From Gemmatimonadales bacterium (GTDB lineage Bacteria > Gemmatimonadota > Gemmatimonadetes > Gemmatimonadales > JACORV01): a stretch of DNA of 58,622 bases. The position numbers and the translations under genes are program-made. Shown here piece by piece: positions 42,811 to 54,548 of this stretch. The first letter of the stretch is position 1; every line of letters begins with the position of its first letter. The stretch lies in contig DATJUT010000024.1 in NCBI GenBank assembly GCA_035502185.1, positions 1-58,622 of the forward strand, in the 5' to 3' direction. The notes beneath the pieces were generated by a model. The model saw only the letters and a program-made list of their open reading frames with translations. It was not told the origin of the DNA and did no database searches.

Positions 42811-42890
42811 GAGGTGAGAGGTGAGAAGTGAGACGTTGCGGTGAGAGGTGAGCGGCGAGAGCGTCACCTCGACCTCTCACCTCTCACCTG
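42811..42890. repeat. GTGAGA-type inverted repeat, copy 3 (between convergent genes)
   Basis: The plus-strand half holds GTGAGAGGT, GTGAGAAGT and GTGAGACGT units, the other half two ACCTCTCAC units. AGGTGAGAGGTGAG at 42812-42825 pairs perfectly (14 bp) with CTCACCTCTCACCT at 42876-42889. The copy fills the whole space between the bacilliredoxin stop and the stop of the minus-strand gene. Confidence 0.8.
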
Positions 42891-42891
42891 T

Positions 42892-43401
42892 TCACCGTAT
42901 CTCCACCGGCACCCTCACTCCCACCCTCGTCTCGCGTAAGCCCGGCTCCACCAGGAGTCCGTTGAACGGAATATTCGGCGGCTCGCCCGTATGCCTCAGC
43001 TCGAGCACGAACAGCACCGCCGCGCCGACGGCCGACACCTGGCCGGCGACCAGCCAGACCCGCGCTGCGCGGTCGTGGCGCACGACCTGCTGGTAGGTCG
43101 CCTCCGCCATGGGGTCCGCGTAGCGCCCGTTGGGGGCGAGCGTGCAGGTGATCTGGCCGCAGTAGCGGACCAGCGCGGCGAAAGCATCGTTGCCGGCGTT
43201 GTGCGCGTGGATGCCGACGGCCGTCGCGCCGACGGCGAGCGCCGCCGCGGCCCACTTGCCGTACCGGATCGCGGCCGGCGTGACGGGTCGCGCGGCGACG
43301 GCCGGCGGCCGCCCCGCCGCGGTGTCCGCCTGCGCCGGGGCGACGCGCGGCACCGCCGCCGCCACCAGGGCGCAGCCCCAGACCAGCGTCGCGCTCCTCA
43401 C
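42892..43401 (-). CDS. Small exported/membrane protein of unknown function
   Basis: The 169-residue minus-strand product starts with GTG in a 4-base overlap with the beta-propeller gene. A signal peptide (LVWGCALVAAAVPRVAPAQA) is followed by a short linker and two hydrophobic helices (WAAAALAVGATAVGIH and RVWLVAGQVSAVGAAVLFVL), then a C-terminal LPFNGLL-like beta segment. It should sit in the envelope. No family is recognised. It ends at the edge of repeat copy 3. Confidence 0.7.
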   Translation of the reverse strand: MRSATLVWGCALVAAAVPRVAPAQADTAAGRPPAVAARPVTPAAIRYGKWAAAALAVGATAVGIHAHNAGNDAFAALVRYCGQITCTLAPNGRYADPMAEATYQQVVRHDRAARVWLVAGQVSAVGAAVLFVLELRHTGEPPNIPFNGLLVEPGLRETRVGVRVPVEIR

Positions 43402-44495
43402 TGGAACGCCACCACCTCTCCCCGCTCCGACGCGGCGACGAAGAACCGCCCGTCCACGACCACCGGCTCGACGAGCGGCGGGTGCACCGTCCCCGTCCAG
43501 CGCCGCGCCCCGGCCCGGTCCACCAGGCTGATCCGCCCGCCGACCTCGGCCACGATCGCGCCGCCGGCCACCGGCACCGGTCCCGCGCGCGCCACCACGC
43601 CGAGCGCCACCCGGGTGGCGCGCGCCGGCGCGTCGAGCGGGACCCACCACAGGTCGCCGTCGTGCGTGAGGACGACGGCGGTGTCCCGCTGCACGGCCAC
43701 GGCGCCCACCACCCCGCTCCCGACGTCGAGCGTCCAGCGGGTGGCGAGGGTGGCGGTGTCGCAGGCCTCGAGCGCGCCCGCCGTCGTGCCGAACAGGAGC
43801 ACGCTGTCCGCCACGGCCGGCGCCGCCAGCACCGCCGCGGACGTCGCGCGGCGCGCGCGCACGGCCCCGGTCGCGCCGTCCACCAGGTAGAGCGAGTCGG
43901 CGGCCGTGGCGACGATCACGCCGCCCCCGACGGCCACCGGGGGGGCGCGCACGGCGCCGTGGAGGCGCACGCGCCACTGCAGCCCGCCGCCGCTCGCCGA
44001 GAGCGCGGTGAGCCAGCCGTCGGTCGTGCCGGCGTAGACCTGCGCGTCGTGGATGGTGATGGGCGCCGCGACGTCGCCGAGCGACCGCGCCCACACCCGG
44101 TTCCCGCTCGCGAGATCCAGCGCCAGCACCTGGCCGGCGGCCGTCTCGGTCGCCAGGTACACGCGGTCGTAGTCTACCAGCGGGCCACTGCCGAGGTTCG
44201 CGCCGAAGCGGCGCCGCCACACGATCGCGCCCGTGCGCCGGTCCAGGACCGTGAGCTGCCGGTCCACCTGCGAGAGCAGCACCAGGCCCTCCGTCAGCGC
44301 CATCGCGCCCACGACGCCGCGGCCGACGTCGATGCGCCAGGCCGGCGCCGGGTCGGCGGACAGTGTGTCGGCGGTCGCGTTCGCGCGCCGCTCGGAGCCG
44401 AGGTACGTCGTCCAGCGGCGCTCCTGCGACGCCGGAGCCAGGCGGTTCACGGGCGCGCACGCGTTGACGGACACCAGCGCCGCGGCTAGAATCAC
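43398..44495 (-). CDS. PQQ-type beta-propeller lipoprotein (BamB-like)
   Basis: The 365-residue minus-strand protein has repeated beta-propeller blades with alternating Trp/Gly motifs (RTGAIVWRRRFG, ASGNRVWARSLGD, GAVRAPPVAVGGGVIVA, ARRWTGTVHPP). This is the PQQ-like/WD-type fold, as in BamB, which helps outer-membrane protein assembly. GTG 44495 gives a short hydrophobic leader ending in VNAC that could be a lipobox. The start is uncertain since no other conventional start is near. Only 12 bases separate it from divergent asnS. Confidence 0.75.
   Translation of the reverse strand: MILAAALVSVNACAPVNRLAPASQERRWTTYLGSERRANATADTLSADPAPAWRIDVGRGVVGAMALTEGLVLLSQVDRQLTVLDRRTGAIVWRRRFGANLGSGPLVDYDRVYLATETAAGQVLALDLASGNRVWARSLGDVAAPITIHDAQVYAGTTDGWLTALSASGGGLQWRVRLHGAVRAPPVAVGGGVIVATAADSLYLVDGATGAVRARRATSAAVLAAPAVADSVLLFGTTAGALEACDTATLATRWTLDVGSGVVGAVAVQRDTAVVLTHDGDLWWVPLDAPARATRVALGVVARAGPVPVAGGAIVAEVGGRISLVDRAGARRWTGTVHPPLVEPVVVDGRFFVAASERGEVVAFQ
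44464..44492 (+). promoter_or_regulatory. Sigma-70-type promoter for asnS, inside the divergent gene
   Basis: TTGACG (44464-44469), a 17-base spacer and TAGAAT (44487-44492) make the best promoter in the window. The start is expected at about 44499, about 9 bases before the asnS ATG at 44508. The whole promoter lies within the first codons of the minus-strand beta-propeller gene. Confidence 0.75.
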
Positions 44496-44507
44496 CCGCC
44501 ACGCCTT

Positions 44508-45806
<1,299 letters not shown>

Positions 45807-45846
45807 CGGTGGCCGGCGGCGCCGCGCCGCTGCGGCCCGCCCGGCG

Positions 45847-46602
45847 TCACGCCGCCGCCTCGGCCGCCTTCACCTCGTCCCACAGCCGGTCCAGGGCCGC
45901 CAGGTCGGCGCGGCCCAGCTCCACGCCGCGCTCGGCGGCCTTGTGCTCCAGCGCGCGGAACCGCCGCGCGAACTTCTCGGTCGCGCCGCGCAACGCGGTC
46001 GAGGGATGCACGCCCGCCTTGCGCGCCACGTTCACCGCCGCGAACAGCACGTCGCCGATCTCCGCCTCGGGGTGCTCGCGGGCCTCGCGCACCTCCTCCT
46101 CGAGCTTGGCCAGCGGCCCGGCCAGGTCGCTCCAGTCGAAGCCGACCGCCGCGGCCCGCTCCTGGAACCGGAACGCGCGCTCGAGCTCGGGGAGGCCCGG
46201 CGGGAGGTGGCCCAGGTGCCCCACCGTCTCGCCGCGCGCGGCGGCCTCGTGGCGCCGCTCCTCGGCCTTGACCCGCTCCCAGTGCGGCTTCGGCTCGCCC
46301 GCGAACAGGTGCGGGTGGCGCCGCTTCATCTTCCGCTCCAGCGCCCCGGTCACGTCGGCCAGCGCGAAGCTGCCGCGCTCCTCCGCGATCACCAGCTGGA
46401 AGCAGAGATGCAGCAGCAGGTCGCCCAGCTCGGCCGCGATCCGCTCTTCGTCGCCGGCGGCGAGCGCCTCGTCGAGCTCGGCCACCTCCTCCCGGAGGTA
46501 CGGGCGCAGCGTCTCCCGCGTCTGGGCGCGGTCCCAATCGCACCGGCGGCGCAGGTCGCGCACCAGGTCGAGACACGACCCAAATGCCGAATCGTCTTGC
46601 AT
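45847..46602 (-). CDS. mazG: MazG nucleoside triphosphate pyrophosphohydrolase
   Basis: The 251-residue minus-strand protein is a two-domain MazG that hydrolyses NTPs to NMPs. The first domain shows metal ligands in LREEVAELDEAL and ELGDLLLHLCF, and the second has KLEEEVREARE and EIGDVLFAAVNVARK. The ATG at 46602 follows GGGAGG at ideal spacing. It diverges from alr across 35 bases and converges with asnS. Confidence 0.94.
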   Translation of the reverse strand: MQDDSAFGSCLDLVRDLRRRCDWDRAQTRETLRPYLREEVAELDEALAAGDEERIAAELGDLLLHLCFQLVIAEERGSFALADVTGALERKMKRRHPHLFAGEPKPHWERVKAEERRHEAAARGETVGHLGHLPPGLPELERAFRFQERAAAVGFDWSDLAGPLAKLEEEVREAREHPEAEIGDVLFAAVNVARKAGVHPSTALRGATEKFARRFRALEHKAAERGVELGRADLAALDRLWDEVKAAEAAA

Positions 46603-46625
46603 TTAGCCTCCCGCCCGGGTACGGT
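46597..46625 (+). promoter_or_regulatory. Promoter for the alr run, overlapping mazG 5' end
   Basis: TTGCAT (46597-46602), a 17-base spacer and TACGGT (46620-46625) give a plausible promoter. The start is predicted near 46632, six bases before the alr ATG, so a Shine-Dalgarno leader is absent. Confidence 0.5.
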
Positions 46626-46637
46626 ACTCAGTTTGTG

Positions 46638-47732
46638 ATGCCAGAGCAAACCACCGCGGCCGACGCCCCCGCCCCCGCCCGCACCTGGGTCGAAGTGGAC
46701 CTGGGGGCGGTCGTCGCGAACGCCCGCACCATCGCGGCGCGCGCCCGGGGCAGCCGCCTGCTGCCGATCGTGAAGGCGGATGCCTACGGACTCGGCGCCG
46801 TTCCGGTCGCGCGCGCGCTCGAGGCCGTGGATCCGTGGGGCTTCGCGGTCGCGACGGCGCACGAGGGCCGCGAGCTGCGCGAGGCGGGGATCACCCGCCC
46901 GATCCTGGTGATGGGCCCGCAGTCCCACGCGCTGGACCTGGTGGCGCGCCACGGCCTCACCCCGGCCCTGGGGAGCGTGGAGCAGATTTGTGCGTGGCTC
47001 GACCTCGCACCCGGCCGGCCGTTCCACGTGGAGGTGGACACCGGGATGGCGCGCTGGGGCCTGCCATGGCAGGCGTTCGGCGCCGAGGCGGCGCGGTTCC
47101 GTGACGCCGCGGGCTTCGAGGGCGTGTTCACGCACTTCCACTCGCCCGCCGAGGCGCCGGCGTCGGTCGCGGAGCAGTGGCGCCGCTTCCAGTCCGCGCT
47201 GGCGACGCTCGAGCGGCGGCCGCCGCTGGTGCACGCCGCCAACAGCGCGGCGATCCTGGATTTTCCGGGGACGGCCGCGGACCTCGTGCGCCCCGGCATC
47301 TTCCTCTACGGCGGCCGCGCCGGCGCCCACGAGCCGCGGCGGGTGGTCGAGTGGCGGGCCCGGGTGCTGGCCACGCGGTGGCTGGAGCCCGGCGAGACGG
47401 TGAGCTACGGCGCGACCTGGCGCGCTCCCGCCGGAGCGCGCACCTGCATCGCCACCATCGCGGCCGGCTACGCCGACGGCGTGCCGCGCGCGTTGTCGAA
47501 CGCCGGCACGGCCCTGGTGGAAGGCCGGCGCCTGCCGTTCGCGGGCCGGGTGACGATGGACTTCACGATGGTCGCCGCGCCCGAGGCGCCTGCGGCCGGC
47601 GCGATCGCCACCCTGATCGGGAGCGACGGCGCCGCGGCCGTCGAGCTGGACGAGTTCGCCGCCGCGGCCGGCACCATCAGCTACGAGATCCTGACCGGAC
47701 TGGGGCGCCGGGTGACGAGGGTGTACCGGTGA
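46638..47732 (+). CDS. alr: Alanine racemase
   Basis: Alr interconverts L- and D-alanine, feeding D-Ala to MurF substrates in the same chromosome segment. The 364-residue fold-type III PLP enzyme has the lysine in PIVKADAYGLGAVP and the second-domain motif VSYGATW, with the catalytic Tyr in AAGYADGVPRAL. ATG 46638 is used; TTG/GTG codons lie just before it. deoB follows with a 4-base overlap. Confidence 0.96.
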   Translation: MPEQTTAADAPAPARTWVEVDLGAVVANARTIAARARGSRLLPIVKADAYGLGAVPVARALEAVDPWGFAVATAHEGRELREAGITRPILVMGPQSHALDLVARHGLTPALGSVEQICAWLDLAPGRPFHVEVDTGMARWGLPWQAFGAEAARFRDAAGFEGVFTHFHSPAEAPASVAEQWRRFQSALATLERRPPLVHAANSAAILDFPGTAADLVRPGIFLYGGRAGAHEPRRVVEWRARVLATRWLEPGETVSYGATWRAPAGARTCIATIAAGYADGVPRALSNAGTALVEGRRLPFAGRVTMDFTMVAAPEAPAAGAIATLIGSDGAAAVELDEFAAAAGTISYEILTGLGRRVTRVYR

Positions 47733-48892
47733 GCCGCTTCTTCCTGATCGTGCTGGACGGGCTGGGCATCGGCGAGGCGGCCGACGCCGCCGCCTACGGC
47801 GACGCGGGCAGCGACACGCTGGGCAACGTGGCGCGCCGCGTGGGCGGGCTCAAGGTCCCGGTCCTGGAGAGCCTGGGACTGGGCTGCATCCGCCCGCTGG
47901 AGGGTGTGGCCGTGGTCGAGCGTCCCCGCGCCGCCTTCGGCCTGATGCGTCCCACCGCCGCCGGCAAGGACAGCACCACCGGCCACTGGGAGCTGTGCGG
48001 CCTGCCCGTGATGCGCCCGTTTCCCACCTACCCGAAGGGCTTCCCGCCCGAGGTGATCGAGGAGTTCGCCCACCGCACCGGCCGGGGCGTGCTCGGGAAC
48101 AAGACGGCCTCGGGCACGGGGATCATCGACGAGCTGGGCGCGCGCCACCTCGAGACGGGCGACTGGATCGTCTACACCTCGGCCGACTCCGTCTTCCAGG
48201 TGGCGGCGCACGAGGCCTTGATTCCGCTGGCCGAGCTGTACCAGGCGTGCCGGGAGGCGCGCGCGATGCTGACCGGGAGGCACGGGGTCTCGCGGGTCAT
48301 CGCGCGGCCGTTCGTCGGCACCCCGGGCGCGTTCGAGCGCACGGCGAACCGGCGCGATTTCTCCCTCGACCCGATCGGTCCGACCCTGCTGGACCGCCTC
48401 GCGGAGCGGGGCATTCCGCGGCACGGGATCGGCAAGGTGGACGACCTGTTCGCGGGGCGGAACATCACCTCGACCCACACCCCGACCAATCCGGACGCCT
48501 ACCGGCTTATTCGCGAGGCGCTGCAGCGTGTAGATTCCGGGCTGGTGTTCGTGAACGTGATCGAGTTCGACCAGAGCTGGGGGCACCGCAACGACGTCCC
48601 GGGCTTCCACCGCGGCCTGCTCGAGCTGGACCGCGAGCTGGCGGGGCTGCTCCCGCTGCTCCGCGACCGGGACGTGCTCGCGCTGACCGCGGACCACGGC
48701 AACGACCCGACCTCGGCGTCGACCGACCACGCGCGGGAGAACGTGCCGCTGCTGGTCTGCGGCCCGCACGTGCGGCCGGTGCCGCTCGGCGAGCGCGCCA
48801 GCTTCGCGGATCTGGGCCAGACGGCGGCCGAGTACTTCGGCGTCGGGCCGCTCGGGGCGGGAACCTCGTTCCTGCGCGAGATCTTGGGATGA
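47729..48892 (+). CDS. deoB: DeoB phosphopentomutase
   Basis: DeoB converts (deoxy)ribose-1-phosphate to the 5-phosphate in nucleoside salvage. The 387-residue alkaline-phosphatase-fold protein shows the N-terminal metal site [13 protein letters not shown], the SDTLGN segment, [12 protein letters not shown] with the phosphoacceptor Thr, and C-terminal [10 protein letters not shown] and [11 protein letters not shown] 47729 overlaps alr by 4 bases. cdd and a microcompartment vertex gene follow. Confidence 0.96.
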   Translation: MSRFFLIVLDGLGIGEAADAAAYGDAGSDTLGNVARRVGGLKVPVLESLGLGCIRPLEGVAVVERPRAAFGLMRPTAAGKDSTTGHWELCGLPVMRPFPTYPKGFPPEVIEEFAHRTGRGVLGNKTASGTGIIDELGARHLETGDWIVYTSADSVFQVAAHEALIPLAELYQACREARAMLTGRHGVSRVIARPFVGTPGAFERTANRRDFSLDPIGPTLLDRLAERGIPRHGIGKVDDLFAGRNITSTHTPTNPDAYRLIREALQRVDSGLVFVNVIEFDQSWGHRNDVPGFHRGLLELDRELAGLLPLLRDRDVLALTADHGNDPTSASTDHARENVPLLVCGPHVRPVPLGERASFADLGQTAAEYFGVGPLGAGTSFLREILG

Positions 48893-48899
48893 TCCGGCG

Positions 48900-49367
48900 A
48901 TGGCCGAGGCGCATCGAGCGGGCGGCGCGAGGGACGCACACGGGCCGGCCGGAGCCCCTCGCGGCGCCGTGAGCGACCGGCTCCTGGAGGCGGCGCGGGC
49001 GGCGATGGCGCGGGCCTACGCGCCCTACTCGCGGTTCCGCGTCGGCGCGGCGCTCGAGGCGGAGGACGGCACGGTGATCGCGGGCTGCAACGTCGAGAAC
49101 GCCTCGTTCGGCGGCACGATCTGCGCCGAGCGCACGGCGCTGGTGACGGCGGTCGCCGCGGGCCACCGCCGTTTCCGGCGGCTCGCCATCGCCAGCGAGG
49201 CCGCCGAGCCCGTGGCGCCGTGCGGGCTGTGCCGCCAGATGCTGGTGGAGTTCGGCGGGGCGCTGGAGATCGTGTCCGTCGGCGCCCGGGGCGGCCAGGC
49301 GACCTGGCGCCTCGACGCGCTGCTCCCCCACGCCTTCACCGGCGAGAGCCTTCCGGAGGGCGCATGA
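48900..49367 (+). CDS. cdd: Cytidine deaminase
   Basis: Cdd deaminates cytidine and deoxycytidine to uridine forms. The zinc site is seen as CAE in [10 protein letters not shown] and PCGLCRQ, with [13 protein letters not shown] and [10 protein letters not shown] before it. ATG 48900 gives 155 residues; GTG 48969 gives 132 residues, the usual length, and homology begins there. Neither start has a strong ribosome-binding site. Pairing with deoB makes a nucleoside-salvage unit. Confidence 0.94.
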   Translation: MAEAHRAGGARDAHGPAGAPRGAVSDRLLEAARAAMARAYAPYSRFRVGAALEAEDGTVIAGCNVENASFGGTICAERTALVTAVAAGHRRFRRLAIASEAAEPVAPCGLCRQMLVEFGGALEIVSVGARGGQATWRLDALLPHAFTGESLPEGA

Positions 49368-49651
49368 AGATGGGCCGCGTCGTGGGGTCGGTGGTGGCGA
49401 CCCGCAAGGACCCGTCGCTCGCGGGCACCAAGCTGCTCGTGGTCGAGAACCTGTCGCCCGAGCTCAAGAGCGAGGGCGGCTACGTGGTGGCGGTGGACGC
49501 GGTGGGCGCCGGGGCGGGCGAGGTCGTGCTGTACGCCTCGGGCTCGTCGGCACGCCAGACGGGCGTGACCAAGGACCGGCCGGTGGACGCGGTGATCATG
49601 GCGATCGTGGACAGCTTCGAGGCGCACGGGAAGAATGTCCGCCTGGCGTAG
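49364..49651 (+). CDS. EutN/CcmL-family bacterial microcompartment vertex protein
   Basis: The 95-residue protein matches the pentameric BMC vertex family: [19 protein letters not shown], then [25 protein letters not shown] and [15 protein letters not shown]. These pentamers cap vertices of polyhedral protein shells. ATG 49364 overlaps cdd by 4 bases. No BMC-H or BMC-T shell gene and no encapsulated enzyme is in the window, so it is an orphan here. The lipoprotein gene overlaps its end by 17 bases. Confidence 0.93.
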   Translation: MKMGRVVGSVVATRKDPSLAGTKLLVVENLSPELKSEGGYVVAVDAVGAGAGEVVLYASGSSARQTGVTKDRPVDAVIMAIVDSFEAHGKNVRLA

Positions 49652-50837
49652 CGCGGCGGTCGCGGCGGCGCTGGCAGCCGTCGTCGGGTGCTCGGAGAAG
49701 CTCAGCACGCCGGGCAAGTGCCCCTCGCTCTGCCCCTCGAGCAACGTGCAGCTCGCGGACACGCTGCTCACCACGGCGGACGTGTCGGACACCAGCGTGC
49801 GCGGCTACGTGCTGGTGCGGGAGGCGTCGTACCTGCTGGCCTCGACGCTCGACTCGCTGCGGAGCGTCATCCTGGTCCAGTTCGACAAGCTCGACACCGT
49901 CTGGTACCCGGGCAGCGACACGGCCTACTCCGGCATCCAGGACAGCGTGCTCCTGTCGTTCCACATCAACCAGCGCGACACCGCGGTCAAGCAGCTCCGG
50001 CTGCTGGTGTACCGCCTGCCGGGGCACCTCGACACGGCCGCGACCTACGCCTCGATCCAGCCGTATTTCGCCGACTCGCAGCTGGTGGACACCATCCCGA
50101 TTCCGGATACCCTGCAGGCGGGCGATACGCTCAGCGCGAAGATCGCCGACAGCCTGCCGATCCCCGCCGCCGATTCGGGCCTGGTGTCCCTCGGCTTCGC
50201 CATCGTGGCGGCGGGGAAGACGGCGTTGACCCTCGGGTCGGGCAACTTGAGCACGGTCGCGCCGTCGCTGACGTACTTCGTGGAGGCGCGCGCTCCGCTG
50301 GACAGCCTCCGCCATTCGTTCGCGCTGTCGCCCAACCCGGGGCTGTTCGTGATGTCGCCCGACCCGTCCCAGCCGACGGCCGGCGTGATCACGCTGGGAG
50401 GGATCCCCACCGCCCGCGCGCTGGTGCGCCTGTCGCTGCCCAAGGTGGTGCTCGATTCCAACGCGGTCGTCCGGGCCACCCTGCTGCTCACCACCACCGG
50501 TCCGGTGGGCGGCTTCGCGGGGGACAGCTTCTACGTGATCGCGGAGCCGATCGTGCGCGACTTCGGGGTCAAGTCCGTGCTGTGGCCGGACTCGGCGGTG
50601 AGCGGCCTGGTGAAGGTCGCGCAGGGCCAGACCGGCCCGGTCGGCGTGGACATCGCCCCGATCCTCCGCTTCTGGGGCACCACGGTGGGCGACTCGACGC
50701 CGCGGGTCCTGATGCTGCGCGCATACCCCGAGGGCTCGATCATCGGCGAGGCGCGGTTCTTCGGCCGGGCCGGCGGGGCGAACGGCCCGCAGCTGCGGGT
50801 CACCTACGTGAAGCCGTACTCCTTCGGGCTGCCGTGA
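49635..50837 (+). CDS. Predicted lipoprotein with beta-sandwich repeats
   Basis: The 400-residue protein starts at ATG 49635. A signal peptide ends in the lipobox AVVGC (Cys about 19). The rest is Ser/Thr- and beta-rich, without tryptophan-rich domains, with periodic strands such as [17 protein letters not shown] and [16 protein letters not shown]. The family is not recognised. It is paired with a predicted beta-barrel gene that overlaps by 4 bases, so the two may form an outer-membrane export or surface-display pair. Confidence 0.7.
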   Translation: MSAWRSAAVAAALAAVVGCSEKLSTPGKCPSLCPSSNVQLADTLLTTADVSDTSVRGYVLVREASYLLASTLDSLRSVILVQFDKLDTVWYPGSDTAYSGIQDSVLLSFHINQRDTAVKQLRLLVYRLPGHLDTAATYASIQPYFADSQLVDTIPIPDTLQAGDTLSAKIADSLPIPAADSGLVSLGFAIVAAGKTALTLGSGNLSTVAPSLTYFVEARAPLDSLRHSFALSPNPGLFVMSPDPSQPTAGVITLGGIPTARALVRLSLPKVVLDSNAVVRATLLLTTTGPVGGFAGDSFYVIAEPIVRDFGVKSVLWPDSAVSGLVKVAQGQTGPVGVDIAPILRFWGTTVGDSTPRVLMLRAYPEGSIIGEARFFGRAGGANGPQLRVTYVKPYSFGLP

Positions 50838-51982
50838 GGCCGCGGCCGCTGAGCCTGGCCGTGGCGACGGCCGCGGCGCTCGCCGGCGCCTCGCGCGCGG
50901 CGGCGCAGGACTCCGTGTTCGGCATCCGCGGACTCGGCTTCCTCGATCGCAGCCTCTCGGCCTACAGCGCCGCGATGGGCGGCGCGCTGGCGCCGGTGGA
51001 CGGCGCGTCGGCCGTCAACCCCGCGTCCCTCGCGGTGTGGCACGGCACCGCCGGCTGGGCGGTCGGCGCGGGCTCGTTCCACAGCTTCGACGGCGGGTCG
51101 GGGTCCACGACGCTGAGCGCGACGCGCTTTCCCCTGCTCGGCGTCGCCGGCGCGGTCGGGCCCCGGATCGTGCTGGGCGCGACCGTGTCGGACTACCTCG
51201 ACCGGAACTGGAGCGTGTCGCGGGCGGGCATCGATACGCTGCGGGGTGCGCCGGTCGCGACCCAGGACGAGACGCGGTCGGTGGGCGGCATCAGCGACCT
51301 CCGCCTGGCGATGGCGTACCGCATGCGCGGCGTCGTCCTCGGGGTCGGGCTGCACGTCCTCACCGGCTCCACCCAGACCAGCGTCAGCCGCCAGTTCCCC
51401 GTCGACTCGGCCTACCTGCCCTTCACGCAGCAGCAGGTTTCGTCGTACCGGGGAGTGGGCATCTCGTTCGGGGCGCTGGCGAGCCCCGTGCACAGCGTGC
51501 TGGCGGGGGTGAGCGTGCGGCTCAACGGCCGCCTGCGGGCCGCCTCCCCGGATTCGGTGATGCACATTGGCATGCCGGTCGAGGTGAACGGGGGCGCGAG
51601 CTGGGTGCCGGTCACGGGGCTCCTGGTCGCAGGCACGGTCGGGTACGCGGGCTGGAGCGCGGCGGCGGGCGCGCTGACCGCCGCGGGGAGGGGAGGCTCG
51701 CGCGACGTCTGGAGCGGAGGCATCGGGGCCGAGGTGACGTTCCTGCGGTTCGCCGGCAAGCCGCTCGCCCTGCGCGGCGGCGTCCGGTGGCGGCAGCTCC
51801 CGTTCCCGGCCGACAGCGCCGGCACCAGGCTCGGCGAGCGCGCCGTCACGGGCGGCCTCGGCTTCGACACCGCCGGCGGCCGCGCCACCGTGGACGTGGG
51901 GCTGGACATCGGCAGCCGCACGGCGGGCGACCTGGTGGAGCACTTCACGACGGCGTACGTGGGCCTGACCATCCGCCCGTGA
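50834..51982 (+). CDS. Predicted outer-membrane beta-barrel protein (FadL/PorV-like)
   Basis: The 382-residue protein has a signal peptide ending near RAAAQ, then a conserved-looking SLSAYSAAMGGALAPVDGASAVNPASLA segment as in FadL/PorV-type barrels (shown here in part), followed by alternating amphipathic strands and a final FTTAYVGLTIRP strand ending in a proline. GTG 50834 overlaps the lipoprotein gene by 4 bases. Substrate unknown. Confidence 0.72.
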   Translation: MRPRPLSLAVATAAALAGASRAAAQDSVFGIRGLGFLDRSLSAYSAAMGGALAPVDGASAVNPASLAVWHGTAGWAVGAGSFHSFDGGSGSTTLSATRFPLLGVAGAVGPRIVLGATVSDYLDRNWSVSRAGIDTLRGAPVATQDETRSVGGISDLRLAMAYRMRGVVLGVGLHVLTGSTQTSVSRQFPVDSAYLPFTQQQVSSYRGVGISFGALASPVHSVLAGVSVRLNGRLRAASPDSVMHIGMPVEVNGGASWVPVTGLLVAGTVGYAGWSAAAGALTAAGRGGSRDVWSGGIGAEVTFLRFAGKPLALRGGVRWRQLPFPADSAGTRLGERAVTGGLGFDTAGGRATVDVGLDIGSRTAGDLVEHFTTAYVGLTIRP

Positions 51983-53222
51983 ACGTCCTGCTGCACACCT
52001 TCGGCTGCAAGGCCAACCAGTACGACACGGAAGTCGTTCGCCAGCGCCTTGAGGACGCGGGCTGTGCGGTGGTGGACGCCCCCGAAGCCGCCGACGCGGC
52101 GGTCGTGAACTCGTGCACGGTGACGCACGTCGGCGAGGCCAAGCTGCGCGCGCTGGTGCGCCGGCTGGCACGGCGCAATCCGGCGATCCGGACGGTGGTG
52201 ATGGGGTGCGCGGCCGCCCTGGACGACGGCCGCATCGCGGCGCTGCCCAACGTGGCCCGGGTGGTCGGCGGGGCCGACGCGGAGGCGGTGGCCCGGGCGC
52301 TCGGCGTCGGCGGCGGCGGGGCGCCGGGGCTGCGGCGGTTCGCCGCCGGCTCCCGGGCGTGGCTCAAGATCCAGGACGGCTGCGACGAGCACTGCACCTT
52401 CTGCGCGACGGTGCTGGCCCGCGGGCGCGGTCGCTCGCGGGAGCCGGAGGCGCTGGTGCGCGAGGCCGCGGACCTGGCGCGGTCGCACGCGGAGATCGTG
52501 CTGACCGGCGTGCACATCGGCACCTACGGGCGGGATCTGGGCGGGCGGTGGACGCTGTCGACGCTGGCGGCGCTGTTGGTCGAGCGGGTGCCCGACGTAC
52601 GCTACCGGCTCTCGTCGGTCGAGGCCACCGAGGTGGACGCGCCGCTCGTCGAGCTGATGGCGCGTTCGCCGGAGCGCCTCGCGCCGCACCTCCACGCGCC
52701 GCTGCAGTCGGGCAGCGACCCGCTGCTGCGGCGGATGGGGCGGCACTGGTACACCGCGGCGACGTACCGCGCCGCGATCGAGCGGCTGGCGGAGCGCGTC
52801 GCGCCCCTGGGGCTCGGCGCCGACGTGATCGTCGGCTTTCCGGGCGAGACGGCCGCCGCGCACGACGCGACCCGGCGACTGCTCGAGGCGCTGCCGTTCA
52901 CCTACCTGCACGTCTTCCCTTATTCGCAGCGCGAGGGCACGGCGGCGGTCCGCCTCGGGCCGCCGGTCGAGCCCGCCGCGGCGCGGGAGCGGGCCGCGGA
53001 GCTCCGGGCCCTCGGGGCCGCGCGGGAGGCGGCGCACCGCGCCGGCCGCGCGGGCGCGCACGCCGACCTGGTGCTCGAGTCGCGTCGCGGCGGCGTGTGC
53101 GAGGCGGTGACGGAGGACTACCTCACGGCCCTCGTGCCGGCCGACGCGCCCTGGGCGCTGGGGCGCGCGCGGCTCGCGGCGCGGCTGGTGTCGCGCGGGT
53201 CCGCGCTGTGGGCGGAGGCGGC

Positions 53223-53226
<4 letters not shown>
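51979..53226 (+). CDS. mtaB: MtaB-type tRNA N6-threonylcarbamoyladenosine methylthiotransferase
   Basis: MtaB converts t6A37 of tRNAs to ms2t6A. The 415-residue radical-SAM protein has the UPF0004 cluster site (LHTFGCKANQYDTE, NSCTVTH), the SAM cluster CDEHCTFC and the HLHAPLQSGSDP segment. GTG 51979 overlaps the barrel gene by 4 bases. miaB follows with a 4-base overlap, so two methylthiotransferases stand in tandem. Confidence 0.94.

Positions 53227-54544
<1,318 letters not shown>

Positions 54545-54548
<4 letters not shown>

Noticed and set aside
45807-45846. Terminator between asnS and mazG
   Set aside because: The 40 bases are GC-rich but pairing is irregular and no T tract is present; not supportable.
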